A DNA stretch of 64,000 nt from Bimuria novae-zelandiae CBS 107.79. Taxonomy: Eukaryota; Ascomycota; Dothideomycetes; Pleosporales; Didymosphaeriaceae. The stretch spans positions 272,281 to 336,280 of the forward strand of contig ML976715.1 in the NCBI GenBank assembly GCA_010015655.1, written 5' to 3'. The notes beneath the pieces are model-generated. The model saw only the letters and a list, made by a program, of their open reading frames with translations, did not search any database and was not told the DNA's origin. Below are positions 1-11,933 of this stretch, in pieces (position 1 is the first letter of the stretch; every line of letters starts with the position of its first letter). Both the position numbers and the translations under genes were made by a program.

Positions 1-300
1 AGAGCTTGCTTATATAGCCCTCCTACGTGCTTATCTAGCACGGGAGAAGATAGCGCGTTTACGTAATGAGCGTACGAAGTTACGTTAGAAAGAATAAGAG
101 TTATTTAATTATGGTATATTTATAGTAATAAGTTAGAGGTCCTAGAGGCTTGTAAGGAGCTTACTTAGGTAATAGTATTAATTAATCCTAATACTACTCT
201 AGGTGCTAAAGTAATAGACTAGCTTATAGTCTAGTTAAAGCCCTCTTCTTCTACTGCGTAGTGCGCTAGTATTATTAAATTCTTTTTTAATAATTTTATA
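1..300. other. RIP-degraded transposon-like sequence, unassigned
   Basis: The plus strand opens with a short readable stretch rich in Arg, Leu and Lys (contains AREKIARLRNERTKL), then in-frame TAG/TAA codons of the kind RIP makes from Gln codons. The charged, probably coiled-coil pattern resembles C-terminal tails of fungal transposases, but no catalytic part is visible. Similarity to the Gypsy copies starts at about 300, so this segment is probably a different element. Confidence 0.3.
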
Positions 301-3300
301 AGTAGTCCTCTAGTTCCTAGGTATTTTTGCAATATAAGTATTCTATTTATTTAACAAAATATATGCGTAGCTAATCCTTATATTATAGTATTTATTTAAC
401 TTTAAATTTATTTTCCTCTTTAAGTTAATAATAGAAGGTAGTTTTAACTAGCGTCTTAGGGTTGGTAGGTTCTAATTAGTGTATATAAAATACTAAGTAT
501 ATTTTTGCGTCTAGCGATAGTTCTAATGAATAGATAACTAGTAATACTTATTTAATAATAAAAAATAGCCTAACCTTAATATAATATAGTTTTTTGTATT
601 TCTTCTTTTAGGTTCAAAATATTTTTATAAGTAGATATACTTTATCCCCCTTCGTTAGCTAAGGTAATATTTTTCTTTTTTAGTTTATATAGGACATGCT
701 TTGCTATTAATCTTTTTTTAAAAATTTCTTAAAGTTATGTGTGCGTTTTCTTTATAGTCTTTACTATATTAATTACTTCTTGTATCCTAATTATTATAGG
801 AAATATTTAATTTAAGAGATATAGGTATCTTCTATAGTTTATATAAAATAGTGTGAATTCTGTTGCTGCTAATATCTTATTATTATATGCTAATTATGCT
901 ATAGATAGTAAGGAAATCTAGTTATTTTTCTCGTTATTATAGTAGATACGTAGGTACGTTTTAATTATCTAATTTATACATTCTGTTTGTTCGTTGGTTT
1001 GCGGATAATATGCTATTAATAATTTTTATTTTATTCTAATAAGTGCTATAAGCGTTATTTAGTAGTTTAAAGTAAAAAGCTTGTCTTTATTGTTAATAAT
1101 TATCTTTAGAATACTATAGTGTTGTATAAGTTAATCTAGGATAAGGAATGCGAGTTCTTTCACTATAGTTATTTTTTAATATAGTAGTATTTCTACGTAC
1201 TTAGGAAATTATTAGACAATATTTAGTATTACGTTATAGCTAATACCTGTTACAGGGTCCTTTAACCTTAGTAGTCCTGTAATAAAATCTATTATAATAT
1301 CTTCCTATAGTGCTATTAGAATCTAGATTGCTTATATTTCTCTATACTTAAGATAAGTTATATATTTATTGCGTTAGTAATCTGCGAACTTATAAATACA
1401 TATAGTTATTACTTCGTTAATGCCTTTAAAGCTATAATTCCGTTAGATAAGTTCTATTATTTTCTTAATACCTAGGTGTTTATACACGAGGTTATCGTGG
1501 TATTATTATATAAGTTTAGTCTATAGTTCCTTTAGTACTTTTCGTGTTATAACGAGGAGTTAATTAAGTTTTACTATAGGTATAAGAGTTCTTTCCCTGT
1601 TTTCTATAGTATTATAAAGTAGGTTTTTACTTTTTCTCTTATAAAGTTATTTTATTAGCTAAGCGTGTCTACTCGTCCGTTTGCTTTTCCTACTATATAG
1701 ATAATTATAAACTTGTATTATCTAGTGATCTATAACTATTATTGTTGTCGTGGTGTAAGTTCTTTTATTATTATAAATCGTAGTAGGTTCTTATAATGTA
1801 TATAGATCTCTAGTATTAAGTAACTAAGGGCATAGATTCTTTAGTGCTTTAATACTTTTATAATAGCGTAGAGTTCCTTATTATGTACGTCGTATTGTAT
1901 TTCTGCGTTATTAAACTTCCGTAAGTAGTACGTAATTAGGTGCCATTTGCCATTCTTTTTCTGTTTTGCGCATTCGCCTATTGCGAGATCGCTTACGTTT
2001 GTTTTAAATTAGAGTAGTTCTTTGTCTTAAAAGTAGATAAGTGCTGGTGGTATAATGCTTGCTATTCTTAAGAGTTAGAATGCTTTTCTACACTCTACTA
2101 TTTATGTAAATAGTGTATCTTTTCTTATAAGGTTTGTTAAAGGTATCGTGATTTTTACATAATCTTTAATAAACTATTAATTAAATTTATAGAATCCTAA
2201 GAATTTTTAGTTGTTTTTTATAGTCTTTAGTGTTAGCTAGTTCTTAATATATTTAATTTTATTTAGTGCTATTTTAATTTTATCTATGCTAACAATATAT
2301 CCTAGAAATTCTAGTTTTTATATATAGAATTTACACTTCTTTGGTTTAATTCGTAGGTGTGCTTTATCTAGTACCCTAAGTACTGTCTATATATATAGTA
2401 CGTGGTCTGACTCGTGTTCTAAGAAGACAAGAATATTGTCTATATATATAATAATAAATATATCTAGATAGTTACGTAAAAAATTATTAACTAGTGCTTA
2501 AAAAGTTACTAGTGCGTTAGTAAGTCTAAAAAGCATAACTATATATTTAAATAGTCTATAGCGTATCCTAAATACTATCTTCTACTTATTACCTTTTTTA
2601 ATTTATATAAGGTAGTATCTGTCTTGTAAATTTATTATCGTAAAGGTTTTTACTCTGAAGATTTAGTCTTAAAGTTTTAAGATATTTAGTGGTAGGTATT
2701 AATTTTTAATTATTATGTTGTTAGGTTTTCTATAGTCTACACAGGATCCTAGTTTTCCGTCCTTTTTTAGTATAAATATAAAAGGGCTGGCCACTAGTAA
2801 CTTTCAGGGTTTAATATATCCTTTTACTAGGTTTATCTTAATAAATTCCTTTTCTTGCTAGAGTTCTTTTCTAGATTTACTATATAGTAGTTTAAAGGGT
2901 GGCATCTTCCCTTCTTCTAGATTAATCGCGTAATCCTAAGGTTAATATTCTAAAAGGTTTACTTTTTCTTCTCTTTCTATGAACATATAATTCTATGCTT
3001 GGTAGTATTTTAGAGTTTCATGATTTGTGCTATCTTCTATTTTCTTACCCTTTGCGACCTAGTGTTCCTGCCAGCGTCTGCCAAGAGTATTTCCCGTTTT
3101 TAAACTGTTTATTGCAAGACTATATTATTAATAGCTTTCTTATTTACTATCGTATTCTGTTAATGCGTAGGCTTTACTTATAATATATAATTATAGTACT
3201 TAAAGGATATCTTCTTTTATTTTTCGTTAATTATAGGGTTATACTTCTTTAACTAGGGTAGTCTTAAAATCACGTTATAATTAGCTTCCTTAATAATATT

Positions 3301-5497
3301 AAGGGTAATTAGTTTCTGGTGCCTATAAATTGTAAAGGTTATTTTAATCTTATATTTAATTATTGCATTACCGGGTATTAGTTATCTATTTATAATATAA
3401 ATAGTATAGGGTATAGTCTTCTTGCGCTTATAAAGTCCTACTCTATTAAGTACTTTTTTTAATATATAGTTTTCCTGTGCTCCTAAGTGAAGCATAGCTT
3501 TTATCAATATTTTTTAAGCTATACTAGTAGCTTAATTAATACCTAACTATTAATAGTATTTACTTTTTTAAAGTCGTTCTCTCGACTAAGCCTAGGTCTA
3601 AAGAAGATATTTTCTCTATTATTAGCTTAGTAGGCTTAAGGTGTCCTTTCCTTTTCTCTTTCTAGAGCTATTACTAAGCCTTTTCTTAGGAAGCTGTACT
3701 ATCTTTATTCCCTATTACTAATTTAATTATAAGGGTCGTGGTTCCCTTTAATATAAAATTAAATCCGTGTTTTTTCTTTTAATCCTAGTGTTTCTTATAA
3801 TTATGGTATAAGTATATTTGCTATATATCTAACACGTATTTTCTATTAATTAATAGTAATAGTACTTAGTTAATTACTTAGTTAAAATATAAAAAGTATC
3901 GCGTCTCGCGTTTATCCTGGAGGTAAATACTATAATAGGTAATAAGGTAGTTATACCACTCTTATCTATATTATTAGTATATTTAGGAAAAGTAACTGTA
4001 TTCCTTAGCTTAGTAATATATAGTATATTAATCTTCTTTATAGAGAGTCTATTGTATAGTTTTATGCGTAGGGTTACGGTGGTCTAGGTTATATTATAGT
4101 TTATAGTTTAAGTTTTTATTTAGGTATTTCTTTTTAAGGTCTTTATATTTATAGTAGTAGTCTACCTATTCACGTGCTGCCCTACTAATTAGGTTAGGTT
4201 AGTAAGCGTAGTAAAGTACTACTTTATAGTCCTTATCTTATTATTTTATTATTATAAAACTAAAGTCTTCTTTCCTTAGTTAGTGTTCTTCTAAAAATAT
4301 TTATTATCTTATTTGTAACTAGTTTACTCTAGCTAAGGTAAGGTATAAGAGATTAAGGCACTAGCTCTTTCTCTTTTTTATTTAAACCTTCATACGCATC
4401 CTTATAAAGTTAAGAGTTAAGTAACCCTAATTAGTCTAAGTTATTATAGATATTAATTTATTTCATAGCACTTACTACTTACTATTCCTCGTTAGTTATT
4501 TCTACGTTATTAATAGTTAGTACGTTTAGCTACCTAGTAACCTTATTCTTAGATCTGCAGTTCCTGGCAATATGGCCTGGTTTACCACATATATAGCAAA
4601 GGCGTGTCCCAGTCCCTTGTTTATAGGTTCTATCTAGGATACGTCCTTAGTTAGACTTATAAAAGCCTTTAGCCTTTCCTATCTTTTTCTCTATTACGTT
4701 AACTTAATAGCACTAGATTTCTTTTATTAGTTAATAATTATAATTAGCTTAGTTATTTTGCTGCGGCTATTATTTAGAGTTATAATAGTTAACTTTTATT
4801 ATAGGTACTTTATAAACTTTTCTTTTATCTTAGTTCTAGCGTAGGTCTTATTCTAGTTTAAACCATTTATTATTAATTTAAGTTACTTCTATAATACGTT
4901 CTTATAAGGTATTAATTTTTATTTTACTACGTAATAGTTCTTCGTGCACGTGTCGTTTTAACCCTTTATAAAATATAGTTATAAGACTAACGTTATTCTA
5001 CTTAACTTACTTAGTATTCTTGCGGAATTCAAATTTATATTTAGTTACTAAATAAATTTACTTAAGTTATTAGATATTTTGTTTAGCTATAGCTTCCAAA
5101 TTAGTAATGTAAAAGTATTATTTAATCTTAATATAAAAGATTTTATAATTTTTTATAATTTTATTTATAGTATTACCTTCTATATTAGCTCCTACTAGGT
5201 ATTAATTAACGTAAGGACGAATCTACTTAAAAGTATCTCTCTTTATATAGGGAGAAGTAAATATAGTCTTATTAGTATCTTCCTATTGTTTCTTTATTCT
5301 GTAAAAGTATAGGTTAAGTTACAAGATCTATAGCTTTATATAATTACGTTTACTATAAAAGAAGTTAAGCTTCCTATAAAAGCTCCTTATTCCTTTATTA
5401 GCTCTAGTAATGCTTATTTCTTTAAGAGTATCTAATTAAGTGTTTATTATGTTAGTAAAAAAGGTATTGTTAATATTTATATTAAGGGTATTTAAGA
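300..5497 (-). mobile_element. Ty3/Gypsy retrotransposon A, internal region (gag-pol relic)
   Basis: Minus-strand Gypsy coding region, order right to left. A gag zinc knuckle near 4555-4604 is intact (CYICGKPGHIARNC, CX2CX4HX4C). Reverse transcriptase lies around 2190-2800; its catalytic box near 2400-2460 reads YIDNILVF, so the second Asp of YxDD is now Asn. RNase H around 1640-2000 still reads YDVHNKELYAIIKVLKH. Integrase around 1320-1500 has the HHCC-type region (YHDNLVYKHLGIKK). A chromodomain-like end lies near 430-700. Every part carries TAA/TAG in place of Gln/Trp codons and G-to-A changes, typical of RIP, so it cannot make protein. It is the same family as Gypsy B. The 3' LTR is not seen and may lie outside the window. 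Confidence 0.9.
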
Positions 5498-5925
5498 TGT
5501 TAAGCCCTTTAGGGTAGCTAGTCTTATAGAGATAAGAGTTAGTTCTTAGGTAAAACTATTAATAATATATTTAAGGGATATTAATGGCTTACACGTATTA
5601 ATAGGGCGTTAATATTAAAAGTATATATAGTATAATTAAATTAATAAGAGAGCCCAAGTTAAATCTAAATAATAGATTAGTAAATAGGTTAAGTATAATA
5701 GTAAGAGTGTACTATCGCATTCCTATATACATAACTCGTCCTATAAATCCTAATAATCCTAAGAGTCCTAGGAGTCCCAAAGTCCCATATATCAAGATAT
5801 TTCTAGGACGCCCGATACTCCTAGGACGCGTGACTAATCACGTAATTCGTGGCTGAGTCAGGAATCTTAGCTGGGCGCACGGATAAGTGCTCATGTCCCG
5901 TCCCGCATCATGTTGGATCTCAACG
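5498..5925 (-). repeat. 5' LTR of Gypsy A
   Basis: The left end TGTTAAGCCC matches the ends of the other LTRs of this family (22043, 35860, 38301, 48915). The right end is GGATCTCAACG, where the family ends TCTCAACA. The part from about 5720 is hardly RIP-mutated while the left half is. A 62-codon open frame in this part is LTR sequence running into the neighbouring transposase relic, not a gene. No TSD could be checked because the other end is missing. Confidence 0.8.
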
Positions 5926-7400
5926 GATCTTAATATATTTTAACTACCTAGGGGATAAAATTAAGGAATATAATATTAACCCTTATTATATATATAATAT
6001 ACATAAAAAGGGCTTCTTTATTAGTGTTATTAGCTAATTAAAACGAGTATTTAGTAGACGTATGTAGGAAAATAAGAACGTTATACCGTTTCTTTAAAAT
6101 AGCTCTCGCAAATAGATTACTATCCTAGTATATATATACGCTAATAGATCCGCCTTACTACTAAACTTTATTTATTAATCTACTAATAGTAGTATATAGT
6201 TAAGCTAGGTAAAAATATTAAGGTAGAAAAGTATAGCATACACATCTCCTCTTTACCCTTTAACTAAATAAATAACGATGCTAGCCTTGCCTGGCTTAAA
6301 TAGGTGTTTAATTACTATACTAAGGCAAAAGCTTAATAATCGTATAGGCTACTTATCCTTAATAGCTATAAAGCCTATATTATTATATATTTTATTAACT
6401 ATTATAATTAAAATAAGATTCTCTTAGCTATACTTCTTTTTTATTTAACGTATACGCTCAAGCTACCTAATATAGTACTTTTTAAGCCTCTCTTATTAGC
6501 CTACTTTACTAAACTTATAATCTACCTCTAAAAGAGCTAAGTCTTAATTTTAATTAAAAAAGGTAACTTTTTTTTTCTTTTAAAAGGCCTAAACAAGCTC
6601 CTTTAAGGAGGTAAAAATCTTTAAGTCTTTTAAGACTACTAGTATATTACTATTTAAACTAGAGATTATACTTAAAAGATTTACTAAAACTACTAAAGAT
6701 AAGCAGGGATTATAAGAGAGTTTTATATTAGTATTTAGTAAATCTAACTAGTGTAAACTAGATTACCTTATATAATCTATAATAGAGGATTAAGGCAGAA
6801 AGAATGCGTAAAAGCTTAACTACTTACTTTACTATATTTTTATTTAAAATAACCTACTTTAGCATAAAATTAACAAGCTTAAGGAGGCGCTATTAGTTAA
6901 GAAGAAATATAAGAAAAAAGGTAACCTTTTAAACCTTTAGTAACGTTAAAAATACTATAAAGGTATAGTTTTCTAATTACTAAGAAAGGTTAGGGAGGCT
7001 TGTATACGCTAGTCTATAAAGGTGCAAGAGGAGAAGAAGTAGAAACTTTAAAAAGCTAAGATAGCTAAGCTAAAAAAGGCAGCTAAGCTATATAAGGAGA
7101 AAATTGCAGAAGAGAAGCGTGTGGCGCGGGAGGCAGCCAAGGTAGCTAGGGAGAGGGGAGAGGGCTGAGAAGGCAGCAGAGCGCGCTCGCGAAAAGGAGG
7201 CTCGTAACGCAGCAAAAGCTCTGCAATCTACCCAGAAGGGTAAGAGAAAGGCCCTGCAGCCATCTACACAGAGCGACAAGCGTCAGAAGCGTGTGGTGGA
7301 CGCTGTAGCTACAAAGGAGTCCTCAGGTGCCGCATCAGGAGCTCCACCCAAGACTACGCGATGGGGCCGTAACGTCACGCTTCCTAGTAAATATAGATAG
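5926..7400 (+). pseudogene. pogo/Fot-type DDE transposase relic, 5' truncated
   Basis: Plus-strand relic of a fungal pogo/Fot transposase. Around 5945-6060 it reads YNINPYYIYNIHKKGFF, the RIP-altered form of the Asp-Glu-Lys-Gly-Phe catalytic block. Around 6350-6500 comes the block that normally ends in LLQPLDVVVF (here LKLPNIVLF). The tail from 7080 is Lys/Arg/Ala-rich and ends TTRWGRNVTLPSKYR then TAG at 7398-7400, a usual ending of this family. The N-terminal HTH is missing because Gypsy A abuts it. From about 5950 to 7080 it is heavily RIP-mutated; from 7090 to the stop base composition is normal. Same family as the element at 60117-63499. Confidence 0.85.
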
Positions 7401-7774
7401 CATAAATCTATGGCGGCTATCAGTTTACTGCTACACTAAAAGACCTTACGATAATATCTATTGTGGGGGGCTCCATAGCCTTAATTTTGCTTGGGCTATT
7501 TTGGTGTTGAGTGGCGCATTGTGGGAACCGGCGCATTGCGCGCACGGACATGGTAGTGGCCTGCCAACAGCGAAGATTCATATTGAGCGCAACTCGGCTC
7601 CGGGTCGCCCGAAATTTTCACCGGCTGTCGCCGCCGGCGCAAACCCCTTTCTGTCAACTAAAGATTGAAATACGAAACCTATAGCTAGAGATGTCTCTTT
7701 TAGCTCGTCTTCAATATGGGTTTGTGTCCAGATGACGTGATGCCTCCTAATAGAAATTGTCTTTCTCGAAAACG
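7401..7774. other. Non-coding DNA between transposase relic and metalloprotease
   Basis: Normal base composition, no RIP signature. A 113-codon open frame (7327-7668) starts inside the transposase tail in another frame and shows no recognisable protein, so I do not call it a gene. The right part probably holds the metalloprotease promoter. Confidence 0.5.
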
Positions 7775-7782
7775 CATATAAG
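7775..7782 (+). promoter_or_regulatory. TATA-like box of the metalloprotease gene
   Basis: CATATAAG lies 88 bp upstream of the ATG at 7870, a fitting distance for a fungal core promoter. Assigned by position and sequence only. Confidence 0.45.
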
Positions 7783-7869
7783 GGTGAGTGTGCGCAGGTA
7801 TCTCATTTTGTATCAGGGTGTTCAAATTACAACTTCAATCTTGTCAACGCAGAGGTCGCGTTCTTAATT

Positions 7870-9304
7870 ATGTTTTCGGAAATTCTTTCGGTCGTTGCTC
7901 TTTCTGCACTTTCCGCTACTACGTTTGCTCAAACGGACCCTCCACCATCATCTCTGCCAGAAGACGTACTGCCAGCAGCCAACCTTACTTCGGACCCGCT
8001 CGACAAGAATATTACAACCATTGAGATTACCCTGGACACAATCACCAACACAAGCACGAGCGGAGAGAAAACAACAGTCTCCTTCTTCCCCATCGAAGGC
8101 CTCAAGGAACCTCTTGCAGTCATCTACGGTGATGTGATTGTAGCCACCGTTCCTGAGCTGCTCGAGAACGCCAGTAATAGCACCAGCAATAAAGCAAAGC
8201 GAGCACTCTCAATCTTCCGCACCGGAAATATTTGGCCCCATGCTATTGTGAATTACAAATGGAAATCCGAAGCCTCAAAACGTATTGGGCGTCTGGAAAA
8301 TTGGACCGAAGCCACGAAGAGGTGGACTGACATGCTCCCGTGGCTGCAGTTCAAAGAGTTCCCACCGAGCGAGACTCTGGAGGCCGACATATTGACCCTC
8401 GTAGATACGACGGATCAATTTGCTTGCTACAGCCCAATAGGAAAAGTATGGGGTGGCCAAATGATGTTGGACGACGCTTGCGGAGGAGAGGGTACCTACA
8501 CGCACGAAATTGGGCACAGTAAGTGAGCGTCAACTCACAATAAAGTTCGGCATCTAATTGCTACCAGCGCTTGGCCTATATCATGAGCATCAGCGCCCCG
8601 ATCGCGACGACTATATCATTATCAACTGCGAGAACGTGTGGGATAATTCCGACGGGACTCCAGCAAATTGCGGACAAAATAACTGCACTGGCTACGGTTG
8701 TAACTTTACCAAGCAGGATCCGAATTTGGTCGACTGGTCTGGCCCTTACGACTCGCTCTCGTTGATGCACTACAGCCCTGACGAATTCGCAAAGGGCAGT
8801 GGGCCAGCAATCGAGGCGCGACCTGGCGTGCCCACACCTCAGTATCACAGTTTTCCCACAGTTCTAGACGCAAATCGTGTCTGTGAGCTCTATCCTGACC
8901 AGTGCACGGGAGTATGTGGCAACGGTATCCTCGAGCCGGGCGAAGATTGCGACGACGGAAACAATGTTGACGGTGATGCGTGTCCGGCTAATTGCAGGAC
9001 GCGAGCCCCCTGCAGTATTGGCTACTGCGAGCCATGGACGGCGAGCAGTTGTGATATTACAACTTCTTGTACTGCACTCGGTGGTGCTACGCATGATGGG
9101 CTTCACAAACACCTCTGTGCTTGCAGACATGGCTACAAGGCCTCGAAATCCAACGAAACGTCTTTGCAGGTTAGGTTGCCGTGGGTAGAGCAGGGAGCTA
9201 GGGTGTTTGTTAAACCTGGGGTGGCGTGTGACACATTGTGCGATGACTGGCAGCTTGGGAAGGATGGATGCAAGGAGGTGCAGGAAGAGCCGGTCTGTTA
9301 TTGA
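7870..9304 (+). CDS. Secreted astacin-family (M12A) zinc metalloprotease with cysteine-rich tail
   Basis: Two exons, 7870-8518 and 8568-9304, with a 49-bp intron (GTAAGT..CCAG, CTCAC branch-like site). The splice joins HEIGH to TLGLYHEHQRPDRD, giving the full astacin zinc site HExxHxxGxxHE: His212, Glu213, His216, His222. The Met-turn SLMHY follows at Met283. Product 461 residues: signal peptide 1-20 (cut after TFA), Thr/Ser-rich propeptide with several N-glycosylation sites, a Kex2-like KAKR at 108-111, protease domain about 112-320. Residues 333-359 (CGNGILEPGEDCDDGNN..) match the Myxococcus-type cysteine-rich repeat (DUF4215 type), followed by about 100 Cys-rich residues of unknown fold. 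Expected to be an extracellular endopeptidase. All catalytic residues are present and there is no frame damage, although transposons surround it. The fusion seems unusual; a role as a secreted virulence factor is only inference. Confidence 0.93.
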
Positions 9305-9904
9305 TTACTGTGTTTCCGCTTTTTTCTCATGTCACACTGATTGGTTTTTCTTCGTCTCACTGAAGGTACCAGTATCATCTAATCTTGGAGGTGAACCCTA
9401 TTTTAGTCAGTTACAGTTACTTCTAGGTTTATTGTGTAATTCATATGGGTGCTATTGATGTCCTGGCCAAATGAATACGACTATAGAAAGCTGCTCTTTA
9501 ATTACAGCGTTTAAACCGTGGAAGGCTCTGCCATATTCTGCCGATGCAGCTCCGTAAAACCGTACATGCGCTATAAGAGTATTTAACTAGCTATCTGCAG
9601 ACACTGTCTGTCTCAACCACCCAACTAACACCTGAAGATCAACCTCGACCTAAAATCTTGCTTAGCGTTACCTTCAAGTGGAGTTCCTTTGAAAGTTCAT
9701 AACTTGCGAGGCCGCTCGACGCTCGGATGGCTCCTGATAGGTCCACTAAATGGCTAAAAGTACGTGATTCGAAGCCCTGGGAGAGAAGGCATCAAATAGG
9801 GATGCCACGAAGACGGAGTTGACCAGTGGCAAGCACCCCATGACCATCGCTGCCAACGAACAGAACGTTCGATCCGAACAATCGATCCGAACGGCGTTTT
9901 CTGG
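9305..9904. other. 3' flank of the metalloprotease gene, no gene seen
   Basis: Normal composition, stops in all frames, no domain recognised. Probably the 3' UTR plus ordinary intergenic DNA. RIP-type composition begins sharply near 9950. Confidence 0.5.
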
Positions 9905-9949
9905 TGTTTTTGATCGAATGAACGAACAGGCATAGTAGGTTAAATAGAG

Positions 9950-10230
9950 CTTTAAACAAATATATTATTAGAGCTAAAAGTTTAATTATTTAGTTACTTA
10001 GGACTACGTTTAATTAATTTAGTATAAAAATTATATTATAATTAGTAAAGTATTACTTTATTTTACTAGCCTTATGCTATGCGTGGCGTTATTATATATT
10101 ACTTTATATATTATTATTATTATAGGAGAAGAAAACTCTAAGTTTTCTTATTAATATGCCTTTTACTATTTCCTATTATTAGCTATAAATATATTTTATT
10201 ACCCGCTTGTATTTATCTTAGTTAACCTAG
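9950..10230. other. RIP-degraded repeat relic, unassigned
   Basis: A+T-rich, depleted in CA/TG. Interrupted by the solo LTR at 10236-10532 and continuing to about 10746. No protein motif could be read. Confidence 0.4.
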
Positions 10231-10235
10231 TTAAC

Positions 10236-10532
10236 TGTTGGTATCAAACCTACGCAACACTGCTACGGCTTTCACCGCCATGCAGTTTGCCTGTGGTTTC
10301 AAACCTGCGCAACACTGCTACGGCTTTCACCGCCATGCAGTTTGCCTGCGGCTTGTTGCGCAGTTTGCCTGTGGTTTGTTGCGCTAGTCCTGATCGGGCT
10401 AGCAGGGAACAAACCACGCTTGATAAATACCTCTCACAGCAGCCCACCACAATAGATCTGCAATCAAGAATCAAATTAGTACCACATCGTTGCAACGAAG
10501 TCTTGATCCAACAGCCTATTGCCGTATCAACA
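10236..10532 (-). repeat. Solo LTR of Copia family J, with TSD TTAAC
   Basis: 297 bp, starting TGTTGGTATC and ending GTATCAACA, flanked by the 5-bp duplication TTAAC at 10231-10235 and 10533-10537. It is the reverse complement of the LTRs of Copia J (38718-39014, 44350-44618). It holds direct repeats of a GCAACACTGCTACGGC / GCAGTTTGCCTG unit. Hardly RIP-mutated although it sits in RIP-mutated DNA, so it is young or escaped because a lone LTR is short. Short open frames on both strands here are LTR sequence. Confidence 0.92.
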
Positions 10533-10537
10533 TTAAC

Positions 10538-10746
10538 CTAGTTAATCTAACTAGTATTTAATAGCTATTACTCTGCTAGGTGGCGTATCGTAGCTATTAT
10601 AGTAATAGTAAAGAGTTTTAAGAGCTTAAATAACTGACTATTTAAAATAAAGTCTATTACTTCTACTCATAAGTTTTCCAGTAAGCTATAAACATCTGGA
10701 GCTTATTTTTTTATTATATAGACTTACCTTTAGTAAGGTAAACGTC
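10538..10746. other. RIP-degraded sequence, unassigned
   Basis: Continuation of the relic interrupted by the solo LTR. No readable motif. Confidence 0.35.
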
Positions 10747-10880
10747 TGTTAAGTCCCTGAGGAGTAGCTAGCCCTAAAGGAGCTAAGGTTAGTTCTCGGG
10801 CAATAGTACTAGTGAAGTAAGAAAGGATTTATTAATAGCTTATACGTATTAATAGGGCGTTAGTATTAAAAGTAATTCTT
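10747..10880 (-). repeat. Truncated LTR of the Gypsy A/B family
   Basis: Begins TGTTAAGTCCC and contains the family block AATAGGGCGTTAGTATTAAA also seen at 5600 and 22160. Similarity stops near 10880, about a third of the way through a full LTR. Confidence 0.75.
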
Positions 10881-10906
10881 AGTTATAAACGAATTAATAA
10901 TATTTA

Positions 10907-11933
10907 TGTTGGAATGGCGACAGGCCAATTTCCCATTCGGGTTAGCCTGGCTGTCTCAGCTGACCTGGCTGTGGCGAGGTTCATATTGTAATGGGCTACG
11001 CCCAGTTGTTGCCTCGGATCCTTAACCCTTGGTTATGCGAACCCTAGATATATAAGTTTAACGCCTAAAGCTTAACTTTAAACCTTTTATTAAATTTATA
11101 AGTACTCTTTTAGCACCTTTAGCTCCTTAAATACCTAGTCCCTTATATTAAATTTAATTACTTTTACTTATCGCGGGACGAGTAGATTTTAAATATAACT
11201 ATAAACTAAAACTATAGATTTTAAATATAACTATAAACTAAAACTATAAAGTAGCATATAAAGTTCAAGGACTTATATAGATAAATACTATAAAGGCGAC
11301 GCCTAGACCTATAAGGAGATAGAACCCTCCTTAGTAAGTAATTAAAAAAAAGTGTTAATAGATATGTAATGCTAACAAAACTATTTTTACTAAATAAAGA
11401 AGTTATAGAAATAAAAATAAGACCTTTTACTAAAGGTCTATATTTTAGCGCGAATAATTATACGTAGCAAGCTATTAGCTTATAAAAAAGTAATAGTTAG
11501 GGAAATAAAAGGATAGCCTCCCTATTTATAACTAAACTTTAGGTATTAGGCGTTAATAAGAATAAAATATAGTAATTTCTAAGTAAAATTAAAGTACTTA
11601 TTAACCTCTAAAACACCTTTTAGACTCTACTATAAATAGTAAGAGTGCGCTAAGAACCCCTAATAATATAATAATACTTCTAAAAGATAGAAGGTATAAA
11701 TTAGGTATTAAAAGTAAACTAATAAATAGAACTACTAGAGAGATTAATAGTAAAGCTTATTTTAAACTAAGAAAGAAGCCGCTATCTAAAGATTTTTAAC
11801 TTAGCCTACTTTAATAGTAAATAACAGGATCACTACTACTTTAAAATAGTAATATAATATAAGCTCTTAGAGGATAGGGACTACCTTAGAAATATACCTA
11901 AATATATTTTTAGTTAATTAACAGGACGTATAG
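10907..11933. other. Unassigned repeat-like block upstream of Gypsy G
   Basis: 10907-11060 starts TGTTGGAATGGCG and has normal composition with a TATATAAG at 11048-11055, so it could be the 5' part of an LTR of another family; no partner LTR was found. 11060-11933 is RIP-mutated with no readable motif. It contains a tandem duplication at 11183-11246. Confidence 0.3.
11183..11246. repeat. Tandem duplication, 2 x 32 bp
   Basis: Two identical adjacent 32-bp units beginning TAGATTTTAAATATAACT. They are identical although the surroundings are RIP-mutated, so the duplication is later than most of the mutation. Confidence 0.85.

Noticed and set aside
7327..7668. 113-codon open frame as a gene
   Set aside because: Overlaps the end of the transposase relic in another frame, has no recognisable motif and a low-complexity translation.
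8275..8517. Minus-strand frames inside the metalloprotease
   Set aside because: Antisense shadows of a clearly recognised coding exon.
10250..10541. Overlapping open frames on both strands
   Set aside because: They lie fully in the solo Copia LTR and owe their openness to its internal repeats.
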